A stretch of DNA of 64,000 nt from Micromonospora sp. BL4 (GTDB lineage Bacteria; Actinomycetota; Actinomycetes; Mycobacteriales; Micromonosporaceae), in the NCBI RefSeq assembly GCF_003667505.1, contig NZ_RCVJ01000105.1, positions 1 to 64,000 on the forward strand, given 5' to 3'. Position 1 is the stretch's first letter, and the number at the start of each line of letters is the position of its first letter. This document shows, piece after piece, positions 1 through 9,631 of this stretch. The position numbers and the translations under genes were made by a program. Under the pieces are notes generated by a model that made no database searches, was not told the origin of the DNA, and saw nothing but the letters and a program-made list of their open reading frames with translations.

Positions 1-2819
1 TGGTGGCCGACCTGGGCCTGTTCCGGGCGGCGGGGGGTGGGCTGGGACAGGCCTGTGCTGAAGCGGGTTGAATCCGCTGCCAGGTCGGGGTGCTCCACGT
101 CGAGCGCCAGCGCCGCCGCCTCGTCCAACCCCAACTCTGCGCCCTCGCCGTACGCGTCGTCGAAGGCCGCGTCACCCACCACCCCGCGCAGCTCCGCCTG
201 CTGGTCGTCCCAGTAGCCGCCGTAGATCCCCGGCGTGGACCGCATGCTGGCCCGGGTGGCCTGCGCCGCCCCGAACAGCCGAGCCGCGGTCAACCGGTCC
301 CCACCGATCGCGCAGCGCACCGCGATCGCGTTCAGCGTGTCGCACGCCCGGCCGTGGTAGCCGTGGCCCATCCGGGAGCGCAACGCCACCAGCAGGTGCT
401 CATGCGCCGCGATCACATCGCCCCGGGCCAGCGCGACCATGCCGAGCAGCATGTCCACCGAACGCCGGCCCCGCTCCACCGGCCGGGCCGCCTCCACCGG
501 ACGGACCGCACCCAGCAGGTCCGCCGCCTCCTCCAGCGCGCCCCTGCGCCACAGCAGCTCAGCCAGGCTGAACACCGCGAACAGCGCCTCGCCGACCACG
601 TCCTGCCCGTGCGCCCAGTCGATGACCTCCCGGCACACCCGTTCGGCCTCGACGAACTGGCCCATGTCGACCAGCGGCGCGGCCCGCCCGGCGAGCACCC
701 GGGCCAGCAGACCGGCGTCACCGGCCTGCCGGGCGGCCGCCTCCGCCCGCTGGGAGAAGCGCAGCTCCTCGGCGAACTCGCCGTCCGCACCCGCGTGCAG
801 CGAGTGCATGTGGTACGCCGCCGCCAGCTCGGCCTCCGGGATCTGCTCCCCCGTCTCGGCGATCCGCCCGTACAGCCGGAACAGCCAGAGCCGCCCCTCC
901 CGGGCCAGCCCACGCTCACGCCACCACTGGTCCAGGCCGCCGGCCAGGCGGAGGCCGGCGCGGGCGCTGCCACCGGTGGCGCACCAGCGCAGCGCGGACC
1001 GAAGCTCCCCGGCCAGCGGGTCGAGGGCGTAGAGCGACAGCGTCACCGGTCGGCCGTCCGGGCCCAGGTGAGCCCGCTCCAGCGCGTGCGCCGACCAGGC
1101 CACGTGCCGGTCCCGGGCAGCCTGCTCCTCGCCCGCCTCGGCCAGCCGCCGCGCGGCGTACGCCCGGATCGGGTCGAGCATCCGGTACGTGCTGCCGGCG
1201 GCCCGCGGCTCGGCCAGCACCATCGACTTGTCCACCAGCACCGAGAGCGGATCCAACGGATCGTCGCCCAGCAGCCACTCCACCGTCGCCAGGTCCACCG
1301 GCCCCGCGAAGACCGCCAGCCAGCGCAGCAGCCGGGCGGCCCGCGGCCCCAGCGTGCGGTACGACCAGGTGACGGTCGCCTGCATCGTCAGGTGCCGCTC
1401 GGTCGCCGAACGCTGCACCGCCCTGCTCGCCGGAGTGGGCGGCGACGCGCCGGCCGCCGCGGCCACCAGGTCCACGGTGTCCTGCTGGTTCCCCGACCAG
1501 CCCCGCTCCACCGGCGGCGGCTCCGGGTCCTCCCGGCCGGCGTCCAGCGTGCCGAGCACGTCGTCCAGCCGCTCGGCGAGCTGACCGACCGAGAGCACCC
1601 GCAACCGGGCGGCGGCCAGCTCGATGGCGAGCGGCAGACCGTCCAGCCGCTGCACCACGCGACGCAGGTCGGCCGACTCGGCCGGGTCCGGTTGCCGCCC
1701 GCCGCGCGCGGCCGCCGTACGGTCCAGCAACAGCGCCACCGCGTCGCTCTCCACGCCGTCCACGCTCGGGTCGACCGAGAGCGGCGGGATCCGCCACACC
1801 ACCTCACCGGGCAGGCTGAACGACTCGCGGCTGGTGGCCAGCACCCGCGCACCGCCACCGCCGGAGAGCAGGCGCGAGATGACTTCCGCGCAGGCGGCCG
1901 GCTGGGTGTCGCAGGTGTCCAACACGACCAGCATCCGGCGGCCGGCGGCGTACTCGACCAGCGTGTCCACCATCGGCCGGCCCGGCTCGGGTCGCAGCCC
2001 GAGCACCGCGGCGATGGCGAACGCCACCAACCCCGGGTCGGTCACCGCGGCGATGTCGACGAACCAGACCCCGTCCGGGTACGCCTCGACCACCCCGCTC
2101 GCCAGCTCCACGGCGAGCCGGGTCTTGCCCGCCCCACCCGCGCCCAGCACGGTGACCAGCCGGTGCTCCTCCACCAGCCGGCCCAGCTCGGCCCGCTCGG
2201 CCTGCCGGCCGACGAACGAGGTCACCTGGGTCGGCAGGTTGTGCGCCACCGCGTCGGCGGTGCGGGGGCGGGGGAACTGCCGCTCCAGCCCGGGCGCGAC
2301 CAGCTGGAACAGTCGTTCCCGGTCGTCGAAGCCGCGCAGCCGGTGCAGGCCCAGGTCGAGCAGGGTGGCACCCGGTGGCAGCGGCTCCGCCCGGCGGGCG
2401 GTGGACGCCGAACAGAGCACCTGCCCGCCGTGCGCGGCGGCGGCCACCCGGGCCGCCCGGTGCACCTCGGGGCTGGCGTACTCCCCGTCGCGCGGCTCGG
2501 CGTAGCCGGTGTGCAGGCCCATCCGCACCCGAGGCGTCGCTTCAACGGTCGGCCAGTCATGGTTCGCCAGCGCGCGCTGGGCGGTCAGGCAGGCGGTCAA
2601 CGCCGCCGCGGCGTCGTCGAAGGCCAGGAAGAACGAGTCGCCCTCGGTCAGCAGCTCCGCGCCGCCGGTGCTGGCCAGCGTCCGGCGTAGCAGCCGTCGG
2701 TGCTCGGCGAGCACCGGGCGGTAGTCCGGGCCGAGCAGCTGGGCCAGCCGGGTCGAGCCCTCGATGTCGGTGAACACGAAGGTCACCCAACCGCTCGGGA
2801 GCTGGATCCGTGGCGACAT
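1..2819 (-). CDS. Cyclase-homology / AAA-type ATPase regulator, C-terminus outside window
   Basis: The frame is open from the ATG at 2819 to the window edge (939 codons), so only the last residues are missing. The N-terminus (about residues 10-180) is a class III nucleotidyl cyclase domain: FTDIEGST carries the first metal Asp and EGDSFF the second. The transition-state Asn is replaced by His (VHRAAR), so cyclase activity is doubtful. Then follow an NB-ARC/AAA-like ATPase with Walker A GAGGAGKTR and a Walker-B-like LVVLDTCD, and a long helical TPR-like C-terminal half. The architecture matches large actinobacterial ATP-dependent sensors/regulators of the AfsR/MalT (STAND) type, but no HTH is visible in the present part. 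A GGAGG ribosome site lies about 8 bases before the start. Family is firm; ligand and target are unknown. Confidence 0.85.
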   Translation of the reverse strand, partial: MSPRIQLPSGWVTFVFTDIEGSTRLAQLLGPDYRPVLAEHRRLLRRTLASTGGAELLTEGDSFFLAFDDAAAALTACLTAQRALANHDWPTVEATPRVRMGLHTGYAEPRDGEYASPEVHRAARVAAAAHGGQVLCSASTARRAEPLPPGATLLDLGLHRLRGFDDRERLFQLVAPGLERQFPRPRTADAVAHNLPTQVTSFVGRQAERAELGRLVEEHRLVTVLGAGGAGKTRLAVELASGVVEAYPDGVWFVDIAAVTDPGLVAFAIAAVLGLRPEPGRPMVDTLVEYAAGRRMLVVLDTCDTQPAACAEVISRLLSGGGGARVLATSRESFSLPGEVVWRIPPLSVDPSVDGVESDAVALLLDRTAAARGGRQPDPAESADLRRVVQRLDGLPLAIELAAARLRVLSVGQLAERLDDVLGTLDAGREDPEPPPVERGWSGNQQDTVDLVAAAAGASPPTPASRAVQRSATERHLTMQATVTWSYRTLGPRAARLLRWLAVFAGPVDLATVEWLLGDDPLDPLSVLVDKSMVLAEPRAAGSTYRMLDPIRAYAARRLAEAGEEQAARDRHVAWSAHALERAHLGPDGRPVTLSLYALDPLAGELRSALRWCATGGSARAGLRLAGGLDQWWRERGLAREGRLWLFRLYGRIAETGEQIPEAELAAAYHMHSLHAGADGEFAEELRFSQRAEAAARQAGDAGLLARVLAGRAAPLVDMGQFVEAERVCREVIDWAHGQDVVGEALFAVFSLAELLWRRGALEEAADLLGAVRPVEAARPVERGRRSVDMLLGMVALARGDVIAAHEHLLVALRSRMGHGYHGRACDTLNAIAVRCAIGGDRLTAARLFGAAQATRASMRSTPGIYGGYWDDQQAELRGVVGDAAFDDAYGEGAELGLDEAAALALDVEHPDLAADSTRFSTGLSQPTPRRPEQAQVGH

Positions 2820-2971
2820 GCGTGGAACCTCCGCCCGTGACGTCGGGTTCATGCTGCCTGAGTCCGAGCGGTCACACATCGTGAGAACGGCCGGGCACGT
2901 GCCGCCTCAAGGTGCCACTCGGACCCGTTCCCGGCAAGGGCGGCCCACCAAGCGGCTGCGAACTGGCCGGA

Positions 2972-3184
2972 TCAGCAGCCGCAGGCACCGCCGCAGCAGC
3001 CGCCCCCGGTCGGGGCCGCGGCCCCGCCACCCGCGCCCCGACCGGTGACCGCGACCGCGGAGAGAAGTTTGACCGTGTCGGCGTGTCCCTGGGGGCAGGT
3101 GGCCGGCGCGCCGGCCGCCGCCATTGGACGGTTGACCTCGAACGTGTCGCCGCAGGCGCGGCAGCGGAACTCGTACCTGGGCAT
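2972..3184 (-). CDS. FmdB-type zinc ribbon protein
   Basis: This 70-residue protein starts MPRYEFRCRACGDTFE, the hallmark of the FmdB/CxxC_CXXC_SSSS regulatory zinc ribbon. One metal knuckle is CRAC (residues 8-11); the second is CPQGH near residue 30. The tail is Gly/Ala-rich and ends in a cysteine-rich stretch (GGCCGGACGC) of unknown use. A -10-like TACCCT (3192-3197, minus strand) sits seven bases before the ATG, so the mRNA may be leaderless, and the start matches the family exactly. It is divergent from the transglycosylase gene, with 55 bp between starts. Function in the cell is not established for this family. Confidence 0.8.
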   Translation of the reverse strand: MPRYEFRCRACGDTFEVNRPMAAAGAPATCPQGHADTVKLLSAVAVTGRGAGGGAAAPTGGGCCGGACGC

Positions 3185-3239
3185 GGCAACCAGGGTACGT
3201 GGACCTGACGTCCAACGGGACATGGGTGATACTCGACGA
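3185..3239. promoter_or_regulatory. Compact divergent promoter for the zinc-ribbon and transglycosylase genes
   Basis: The 55 bp between the two start codons contain a -10-like hexamer for each direction: TACCCT (minus strand, 3192-3197) seven bases before the ATG at 3184, and GATACT (plus, 3228-3233) six bases before the GTG at 3240. Both fit leaderless actinobacterial promoters. No clear Shine-Dalgarno sequence precedes either start. Confidence 0.45.
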
Positions 3240-4538
3240 GTGGTGGACGGCGAGGACAAAACGCGTGTGCAACCGTTGCGACCGGCCGCGCCGCTGGACG
3301 GGCCGCTGGACGGATCGGGGGCCGCGCCGGATCCGCCCCCACGGGTCGTGCCCCGCCCACGCCGGCCCTGGCTGACCGGCGGACCCACTGGTGCGCCCAA
3401 CCCACCGACGGCACCTACGACCCCGACCGCGCCGAACGCGGCCACCGGATCGGACGCCGCGACCACGTCGGCCGGGCCGGGTTCCGAGACCCCGGCCGGC
3501 GATGCGGAATCGGCGCCACCGGTCGATGCCGCCAAGGCAGGCCAGGCGGCGACCACGGTGGACGGTGCTGCTGACGCCCCGAAGTCCGACCCGGGCCGCC
3601 GGCGGCGGATCCCGTTCGCACACGCACTTCGCCTGCCGCCACGTCAGGCGGCGGTGACCGCGGCCCGGGCGACCCGCGCCTGGGCGCGCCGCCCCAGCGG
3701 TCGGCTCACCCTGCCCGGGGTCTTCCTGCTCGCACTGGTGGCCGCGACCGCCGCGGCCGGCGCGCTGCTCGTCCCGGCTGCCATCCGCGCGCCCCGGACG
3801 GTGGCGGTCGACGCCACCGTTCCGCCGACCGTTGCCGTTCCGCCCCCGGTGCCGCCGTCCGGGGTGCCCACCGGCGGGCAGCCGACCGGGCCACTTCCCA
3901 CCGGCGGACTGCCGACCGGGCCACTCCCCGGCGGCGGCCTGCCGACCGGGCCGGCGGTCGGCGGGCGACCCTCGGACGCCCTGGCCGGCTGGGCGCAGCA
4001 GGTCGGCGCCAAGGTCGGGGTCCCACCGACGGCCATGCAGGCGTACGGCTACGCCGAGCTGGTGCTCGCCCAGACCAACCGCAGCTGCGCGCTGAGCTGG
4101 ACCACGCTGGCCGCGATCGGCCAGGTCGAGTCCGGGCACGGCGCGGCCAACGGCGCTCGGCTGGGGCAGGACGGCAAGGCGCTGCCGCAGATCATCGGCC
4201 TGCCGCTGGACGGTCGGGACGGCCGGATGCGGATCATCGACACCGACCGCGGGCTGCTCGACCAGGACACCTCGTTCGACCGCGCGATCGGGCCGATGCA
4301 GTTCATCCCGACCACCTGGCAGGAGATCGGCGCCGACGCGGACAACGACGGCGTCAAGGACCCGCACGACCTGGACGACGCCGCCCTGGCGGCGGGAAAC
4401 TACCTGTGCAAGAACAACCGCAACCTGAGCATTCCGGGCGACTGGTGGAACGCCATCCTGTCGTACAACGACGTGCGCCGGTACGCCCAGGACGTCTACG
4501 ACACCGCGAACCGGTACGGACGGGCCAGCCGCACGTGA
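3240..4538 (+). CDS. Membrane-anchored lytic murein transglycosylase
   Basis: The 432-residue product has a Pro/Ala-rich cytoplasmic N-terminus, one transmembrane helix at about residues 155-180, an extracytoplasmic linker with repeats of the type PTGGLPTGPLP, and a C-terminal SLT/MltB-like domain (about 255-430). The probable catalytic Glu is residue 297 in GQVESGHG; GPMQFIPTTW and ILSYN are further family motifs. Such enzymes cleave peptidoglycan glycan strands to give 1,6-anhydromuramoyl ends. I prefer the GTG at 3240 because GATACT lies six bases upstream; an in-frame ATG at 3222 is the alternative. The fold is confident; anchored rather than secreted is inferred from the uncleavable-looking internal helix. 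Confidence 0.82.
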   Translation: MVDGEDKTRVQPLRPAAPLDGPLDGSGAAPDPPPRVVPRPRRPWLTGGPTGAPNPPTAPTTPTAPNAATGSDAATTSAGPGSETPAGDAESAPPVDAAKAGQAATTVDGAADAPKSDPGRRRRIPFAHALRLPPRQAAVTAARATRAWARRPSGRLTLPGVFLLALVAATAAAGALLVPAAIRAPRTVAVDATVPPTVAVPPPVPPSGVPTGGQPTGPLPTGGLPTGPLPGGGLPTGPAVGGRPSDALAGWAQQVGAKVGVPPTAMQAYGYAELVLAQTNRSCALSWTTLAAIGQVESGHGAANGARLGQDGKALPQIIGLPLDGRDGRMRIIDTDRGLLDQDTSFDRAIGPMQFIPTTWQEIGADADNDGVKDPHDLDDAALAAGNYLCKNNRNLSIPGDWWNAILSYNDVRRYAQDVYDTANRYGRASRT

Positions 4539-4610
4539 AGTGATCGTCCGCATACATTGGAGAACTGGACACTTCCCCCGGGCAGCTGTTAGCGGCAAGC
4601 TAGACGGGTG

Positions 4611-5627
4611 ATGGTGCGCGAGTGGGACCCCAGGACCGCGTCGTCCGCCGAGATCGCGTCGCTGCTGGACACGCTGAACGCGGTTCTGGCGGTCGATCTG
4701 CCGCAGGACCCGCCCTGGCGGGAGGACTCCCTGCGCGAATACCTCGCCGAGGTGATGCCCGGTGAGCGGCGACTCTCCTGGATCGCCCAGGCCGAGCCGA
4801 CCGCCCCCGGCGACCCGGGCACGGTGCTCGGCCAGGTCCACGTGCTGCTGCTGGGCGACATCGGTGTGCTCGAGGTGCTGGTGCACCCGTCCGTGCGGCG
4901 CGGCGGGCTGGGCCGCGACCTGGTGCTGCGCGCCGCCCGCCGGGTCTACCAGGAGGGCTTCCGGTCGATCGGGGTCGAGGTGGTCGGCGACACGCCGGCG
5001 GTGGGCTTCTACGAGTCGCTCGGCTTCACCCGGGAGTACGTGGAGACGCGCAGCGTGCTCGACCTCGCCACGGTCGACTGGACCGAGCTGGCCGGGATGG
5101 CCACCGGCATCGGTGCGGGCTACCACCTGGAGTTCTTCCCCGGCGGTCCGCCGGACGACCTGATCGAGGCGTACGCCCGGGCCAAGGCGGAGGTGCGCGA
5201 CGTCGACGACGGCGAGCTGCGCCCCAGCTCCTACGACCCGCAGCGACTGCGGGACAGCCTGGACACCCTGCACCGGCGGGGCATGAAGCCGTACATCGTG
5301 CTGGCTCGGCACGAGCAGAGCGGCGAGGTCGCCGGCCTGACCGAGGTGGTGGTGCCGGCACAGCACCCGACACGCGCCGACCAGTACGACACGATCGTCG
5401 CGCAGGACCACCGGGGCTACGGCATCGATCGGGCGATCAAGGCCCGGATGCTGCTGGAGCTGCGTTCCGCCGAGCCGGAGCTGGCTGAGGTGCAGACCTG
5501 GAACGCGCAGGCCAACGAGGCGATGCTCAAGGTCAACGCGGAGCTGGGCTATCGGCCCGACCGGGACTGGTGCGAATACAGCGTCGACATCGCCGAGCTG
5601 GTGCACCGGATCGACCAACCACGCTGA
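4611..5627 (+). CDS. Tandem-domain GNAT N-acetyltransferase
   Basis: The protein is about 338 residues with two GNAT folds. The first (about 1-165) has the acetyl-CoA pyrophosphate loop RRGGLGRDL after the LEVLVHPSV strand; the second (about 170-335) has HRGYGIDRAIK and a final NAQANEAMLKVNAELGY helix-strand pair. A GTG directly precedes the ATG (4608/4611), so the start is uncertain by one codon. The two-domain layout resembles MshD and antibiotic acetyltransferases, but MshD-specific motifs were not recognised, so the substrate is left open. It sits alone between the transglycosylase and nuclease genes. Confidence 0.8.
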   Translation: MVREWDPRTASSAEIASLLDTLNAVLAVDLPQDPPWREDSLREYLAEVMPGERRLSWIAQAEPTAPGDPGTVLGQVHVLLLGDIGVLEVLVHPSVRRGGLGRDLVLRAARRVYQEGFRSIGVEVVGDTPAVGFYESLGFTREYVETRSVLDLATVDWTELAGMATGIGAGYHLEFFPGGPPDDLIEAYARAKAEVRDVDDGELRPSSYDPQRLRDSLDTLHRRGMKPYIVLARHEQSGEVAGLTEVVVPAQHPTRADQYDTIVAQDHRGYGIDRAIKARMLLELRSAEPELAEVQTWNAQANEAMLKVNAELGYRPDRDWCEYSVDIAELVHRIDQPR

Positions 5628-5640
5628 GGGAATTCACGAA

Positions 5641-5671
5641 ACTGTCCAATGGGGGATGGACGGTGGACAGT
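5641..5671. promoter_or_regulatory. Inverted repeat upstream of the secreted nuclease gene
   Basis: Perfect 8-base arms ACTGTCCA and TGGACAGT (5641-5648 / 5664-5671) flank 15 bases, 14 bases after the GNAT stop and 50 bases before the nuclease ATG. It could be an operator for the nuclease gene or a weak terminator for the GNAT gene; there is no T-tract. Confidence 0.3.
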
Positions 5672-5720
5672 CGCGCACCTTAACGTGCGTTGACTCCCAT
5701 CCACCCATCGTGGAGGCCCT

Positions 5721-8700
5721 ATGCGCCCGCGCCGCACAATCGCCGCGCTCGCGACCGCCACCGTCGCCGTGACCGTCACGGCCCTCGGCGTCGCACCCAC
5801 CGCGGCCAGCGCCGCGCCCACCGACCTGTTCATCTCGGAGTACGTCGAAGGCTCGTCGAACAACAAGGCGATCGAGCTGTTCAACGGCACCGGTGGCGCC
5901 GTCGACCTCACCGCCGGCGGCTACCAGCTCCAGCTCTACTTCAACGGCTCCGGCACGGCCACCACCATCGCGCTGACCGGGACGGTGGCCGCCGGCGACG
6001 CGTTCGTGTTCGCCAGCGCCTCGGCCGGGTCCGCCATCCTCGCCCAGGCCGACCAGACGACCGGGGCGAGCCTGTTCAACGGCGACGACGCGATCGTGCT
6101 GCGCCGAGGCGCGACCGTGCTCGACTCGATCGGCCAGGTGGGCGTCGACCCGGGCACCGAGTGGGGCGCCGGCGCCACCAGCACGGCCGACAACACCCTG
6201 CGCCGGCTGCCCGCCGTGACCTCCGGTGACACCGACCCGTCGGACGCGTTCGACCCCGCCGCGCAGTGGGCCGGTTTCCCGGTCGACACCGTCGACGGGC
6301 TCGGCGCGCACACCGTGGACGGCGGTGGTCCGGTCGACGCGCCGGCCACGCTGACCTGCGGCGGGCCGCTGGTCACCGCCGCGGGCACGGCGGCGACCCG
6401 CGAGGTCACCGCCACCGACCCGGACGACACGATCGTCGACCTGGCGGTGACCGCGGTCAGCCCGACGCCGGCCACCGGCTCGATCACCCGCACCGCGGTC
6501 ACCCCGGCCGAAGGGGTGGGTGGCACCGCTCGCGCCACGGTCGGCGCGAGCGCCGACCTCGCCGCCGGGGCGTACACCGTCACGGTCACCGCGACCGACG
6601 CGGGCGGCGGCACCGCCAGCTGCGCGCTGGCCGTGCAGGTGACCCGGGAGCTGACCGTCGGCGAGGTACAGGGCCCGACCACCGACGCCGAGTCCGGCCC
6701 GGCCGACCGCTCGCCACTCGCACCGGCGAGCGGCAACGGCACCAGCAGCACGCTGTACGACGTACGCGGCGTGATCACCCAGTTGACCCTGGCCCGCACC
6801 TCGGCCGGGGCGGAGCAGCACGGGTTCTTCCTGCAGAGCCGCACCGGCGACACCGACGGCGACCCCACCAGCTCCGACGGCATCTTCGTGTTCATGGGCA
6901 CGTTCACCTCGCTGATCGGTGGTTACGTGCCGACGGTCGGCGACGAGGTGGTGCTCCGCGCCCGGGTCTCGGAGTACTTCAACTTCACCCAGCTCTCCGG
7001 TGCCTCGCTGGTCCGCCGGATCGCCACCGGCCTGGACGTGGCCACCGCCGTCGCGGTGACCGACGCGGCCCCGCCGGCCGAGCTGACCGACGCGCAGCGC
7101 TTCTGGGAGCGGCACGAGGGCGCCCGGCTGCGGGTGCGCGCGGGCAGCGGCGCGGTGAGCGGCCGGGACGTCTTCTCCTCGACCGCCGACGCCGAGCTGT
7201 GGGTGATCGACCGGGACGACCCGCTGCTGGACCGCACCGACCCGTACGCCCGGCGGGTGTTCCGGGATTCCCACCCGTTGGACAACGACCCGACCCGTCG
7301 CTTCGACGACGGCAACGGCCAGCGGGTGCTGCTCGGCAGCATGGGCGTGAAGGCGACCGCCGGGGACAGCACCGCGCTGCTCCCGCCGGCGCACACCTTC
7401 GACACGTTGCGCGCCGACGCGGTGGGCGGCGTCTACTACTCGTTCGAGAAGTACGGCGTCCAGGTCGAGCGGGCCGAGTTCGACGCCGGGGCCGACCCGT
7501 CGAAGAACAACCCGCCGAAGCCGGCCGACCGGTCGCAGGAGGTGGCGGTCGCCACCTACAACGTGGAGAACCTGTACGACTACCGGGACGACCCCTTCGA
7601 CGGCTGCGACTTCGCCGGTAACGCCGGCTGCCCGGGCGTCAGCCCCCCGTTCGACTACGTGCCGAGCGGCGAGGCCGACTACCGCGAGCACCTCGGCGCG
7701 CTCGCCGACCAGATCGTCAAGGACCTGCACGCGCCGGACCTGATCCTGGTGCAGGAGGCCGAGGACCAGGACATCTGCACGGTGTCCGGGGCGGCGCTGG
7801 CCTGCGGCGACACGGACAACGCCGACGGCGCCCCGGACAGCATCCAGGAGTTGGCGCTCGCGGTGGCGGCGGCCGGCGGCCCGGCGTACGCCGCTGCCTA
7901 TGACCGGACCGGCGCGGACGCCCGCGGCATCACCGCCGCCTTCCTGTACCGCACCGACCGGTTGTCGCTGGCTGCCGCGACGGCGACCGACCCGCTGCTG
8001 GGTTCGGCGCCGACCGTCCAGTACCGCGCCCCGGGGCTGCCGGCCAACGCGGACGTGCAGAACCCGAAGGCGCTCAACGCGGTGCTGCCGTCCGACGTGG
8101 ACACCTCGACAGGCCGGGACGGGAACAACGTCTTCACCCGTGCACCGCAGCTGGGCAAGTTCAACGTGGCGGCGACGCCCGGCTCGACCGAGCGGTTCAC
8201 CCTGTACGCGCTCAGCAACCACTACTCCTCCGGCCCGGAAAGCCGGATCGGGCAGCGTCGGGAGCAGGCGGCGTACGGCGCGGCGATCGTCACCGCGATC
8301 GAGGCGGCCGACCAGAACGCCCGGGTGGTCTACGGCGGGGACCTGAACGTCTTCCCCCGCCCGGACGATCCGATCGCGACGGGCAGCCAGCCCACCCCGT
8401 CGGACCAGCTCGCCCCGCTCTACGAGGCGGGCCTGCACAACCTGTGGGACAACCTGGTCGCGGACGTTCCCTCCTCCGCCTACTCGTACAGCTTCGAGGG
8501 GCAGGCGCAGACGCTCGACCACCTGTTCGTCAACGACGCGCTCTACGGCGACCTGGTGCAGGTGCGGGCGGCGCACATCAACGCGGACTGGCCGGCGGAG
8601 TTCAGCGGGGACGGGTCGCGGGGTTCCAGCGACCACGACCCGCAGGTGGCCCGGTTCCGGTCCCGCGCGTCGCTGACCGTCACCGACGCGACCGTGGCCG

Positions 8701-8999
8701 AGGGCGACAAGGGCAACCGGCAGCTGACCTTCACCGCCACCGTGTCCCGGCCGCTGTCCCAGCCGGTGCTGATCTGCGCCGCCACCGTCGGCCTCACAGC
8801 GCAGGCGGGCTCGGACTTCGACGCGTACGCCGGATGCAAGGTGCTGGCGGCCGGGCAGACGTCGGTGGCGTTCCCGGTGACGGTGCGCGGTGACCGCAGG
8901 CGCGAGTCGGACGAGAAGCTGACTCTGGTGGTGGCCGGCGTGCCTGGCCTGCGGCTGGCCGACCCGCTCGAAGTCGGGACGATCACCAACGACGACTGA
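5721..8999 (+). CDS. Secreted multidomain nuclease (lamin-tail + EEP nuclease + Calx-beta)
   Basis: The 1092-residue exoprotein has a Sec signal peptide (cleavage probably after ASA at about residue 31). A lamin-tail domain follows (about 33-150, starting TDLFISEYVEGSSNNKAIE), then an Ig-like segment (about 205-310), an OB-fold segment typical of NucH/ExeM nucleases (about 310-440), the endonuclease/exonuclease/phosphatase domain (about 605-975) and a C-terminal Calx-beta repeat ending GTITNDD. EEP motifs are intact: ATYNVENL, LVQEAED, GGDLNVF and SSDHDPQ. Relatives are extracellular DNases that degrade environmental or biofilm DNA and release phosphate. A strong hairpin follows the stop codon. 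The family is certain; nuclease specificity is inferred. Confidence 0.9.
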   Translation: MRPRRTIAALATATVAVTVTALGVAPTAASAAPTDLFISEYVEGSSNNKAIELFNGTGGAVDLTAGGYQLQLYFNGSGTATTIALTGTVAAGDAFVFASASAGSAILAQADQTTGASLFNGDDAIVLRRGATVLDSIGQVGVDPGTEWGAGATSTADNTLRRLPAVTSGDTDPSDAFDPAAQWAGFPVDTVDGLGAHTVDGGGPVDAPATLTCGGPLVTAAGTAATREVTATDPDDTIVDLAVTAVSPTPATGSITRTAVTPAEGVGGTARATVGASADLAAGAYTVTVTATDAGGGTASCALAVQVTRELTVGEVQGPTTDAESGPADRSPLAPASGNGTSSTLYDVRGVITQLTLARTSAGAEQHGFFLQSRTGDTDGDPTSSDGIFVFMGTFTSLIGGYVPTVGDEVVLRARVSEYFNFTQLSGASLVRRIATGLDVATAVAVTDAAPPAELTDAQRFWERHEGARLRVRAGSGAVSGRDVFSSTADAELWVIDRDDPLLDRTDPYARRVFRDSHPLDNDPTRRFDDGNGQRVLLGSMGVKATAGDSTALLPPAHTFDTLRADAVGGVYYSFEKYGVQVERAEFDAGADPSKNNPPKPADRSQEVAVATYNVENLYDYRDDPFDGCDFAGNAGCPGVSPPFDYVPSGEADYREHLGALADQIVKDLHAPDLILVQEAEDQDICTVSGAALACGDTDNADGAPDSIQELALAVAAAGGPAYAAAYDRTGADARGITAAFLYRTDRLSLAAATATDPLLGSAPTVQYRAPGLPANADVQNPKALNAVLPSDVDTSTGRDGNNVFTRAPQLGKFNVAATPGSTERFTLYALSNHYSSGPESRIGQRREQAAYGAAIVTAIEAADQNARVVYGGDLNVFPRPDDPIATGSQPTPSDQLAPLYEAGLHNLWDNLVADVPSSAYSYSFEGQAQTLDHLFVNDALYGDLVQVRAAHINADWPAEFSGDGSRGSSDHDPQVARFRSRASLTVTDATVAEGDKGNRQLTFTATVSRPLSQPVLICAATVGLTAQAGSDFDAYAGCKVLAAGQTSVAFPVTVRGDRRRESDEKLTLVVAGVPGLRLADPLEVGTITNDD

Positions 9000-9014
9000 C
9001 GTCACGCGCTCCCG

Positions 9015-9053
9015 GCGAGGCCCGTCGATCCGTTCCGGATCGGCGGGCCTCGC
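9015..9053. terminator. Strong hairpin terminator after the nuclease gene
   Basis: Two 18-base arms (9015-9032 and 9036-9053) pair with one G-T-type mismatch around a 3-base loop. It lies 15 bases after the nuclease stop and 11 bases before the end of the convergent XRE gene, so it can serve both directions. No T-tract is present, as is usual in these genomes. Confidence 0.7.
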
Positions 9054-9064
9054 TCACGCCAAGG

Positions 9065-9580
9065 TCAGAGGACCCCGCGCGGGGGCCAGGGCGGTCGGGG
9101 CAGGTGCCGGTGTCGGGCCACCCGCACCTCCCACTGGCTGCGCCTCCGCATCGCGTCTCGAACTGCCCTGTCGCGGTAGAACGTCTCCGGCGGGCGGGCC
9201 AGCCCGTAGATGTCCGCCCACCACTCGCCCGGCTCGGGGTCGAGGATGGTGTCCAGGTGCGACGGGTAGCGACGCTCCGCGCCGTTGAGCGTGTCCTGCC
9301 AGTCCAGCATCGGTTTCAGCACCCGGCCGAACTCGTCCACCACGGCCAGCCGGTAGCCGACCACACTGATGATGCGCCGGAGCAGGACAATGCTCGGCAC
9401 CATGCGGTCGGCCTCGATCCGGCCGATGGTGGCGTGGTGCACACCCGCCCACCGCGCCAGCTCGCGCTGGCTCAGATCGGCCCGACGGCGGACCGCACGG
9501 ACGATGCCGGCGGCCGGCCAGGGCGCGTCGGAAGGCTCGGTGATCAGCACCGGCTCGGATGAGGCTGACGAATCGCTCAT
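9065..9580 (-). CDS. XRE-family helix-turn-helix protein
   Basis: The product is about 171 residues if it starts at the ATG at 9580 (MSDSSASSEP); an upstream in-frame start at 9640 would add 20 residues of non-conserved sequence. A Cro/C1-type HTH spans about residues 25-80 (DLSQRELARWAGVHHATIGRIEADR). The C-terminal half (WQDTLNGAERRYPSHLD... EWWADIYGLARPP) is a conserved but uncharacterised extension in actinobacterial XRE proteins. No partner toxin gene is adjacent. It is probably a DNA-binding regulator with unknown targets. Confidence 0.7.
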   Translation of the reverse strand: MSDSSASSEPVLITEPSDAPWPAAGIVRAVRRRADLSQRELARWAGVHHATIGRIEADRMVPSIVLLRRIISVVGYRLAVVDEFGRVLKPMLDWQDTLNGAERRYPSHLDTILDPEPGEWWADIYGLARPPETFYRDRAVRDAMRRRSQWEVRVARHRHLPRPPWPPRGVL

Positions 9581-9631
9581 GCCGCCACCGTCCCGCCCGG
9601 TGGAGCTGACCGCAATCCCGGATACCGCGCC

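Noticed and set aside
90..2690. Long open frame on the plus strand opposite the cyclase/ATPase gene
   Set aside because: Arg/Pro/Gln/Val-rich translation without domains; the minus-strand frame shows cyclase and ATPase motifs throughout. It is a codon-bias shadow.
2907..5618. A 900-codon minus-strand frame across the transglycosylase and GNAT genes
   Set aside because: Opposite two clearly recognisable proteins and without any motif of its own; typical high-GC antisense shadow.
5634..9005. A 1123-codon minus-strand frame opposite the secreted nuclease
   Set aside because: The plus frame has signal peptide, lamin-tail, EEP and Calx-beta motifs; the antisense frame is low-complexity.
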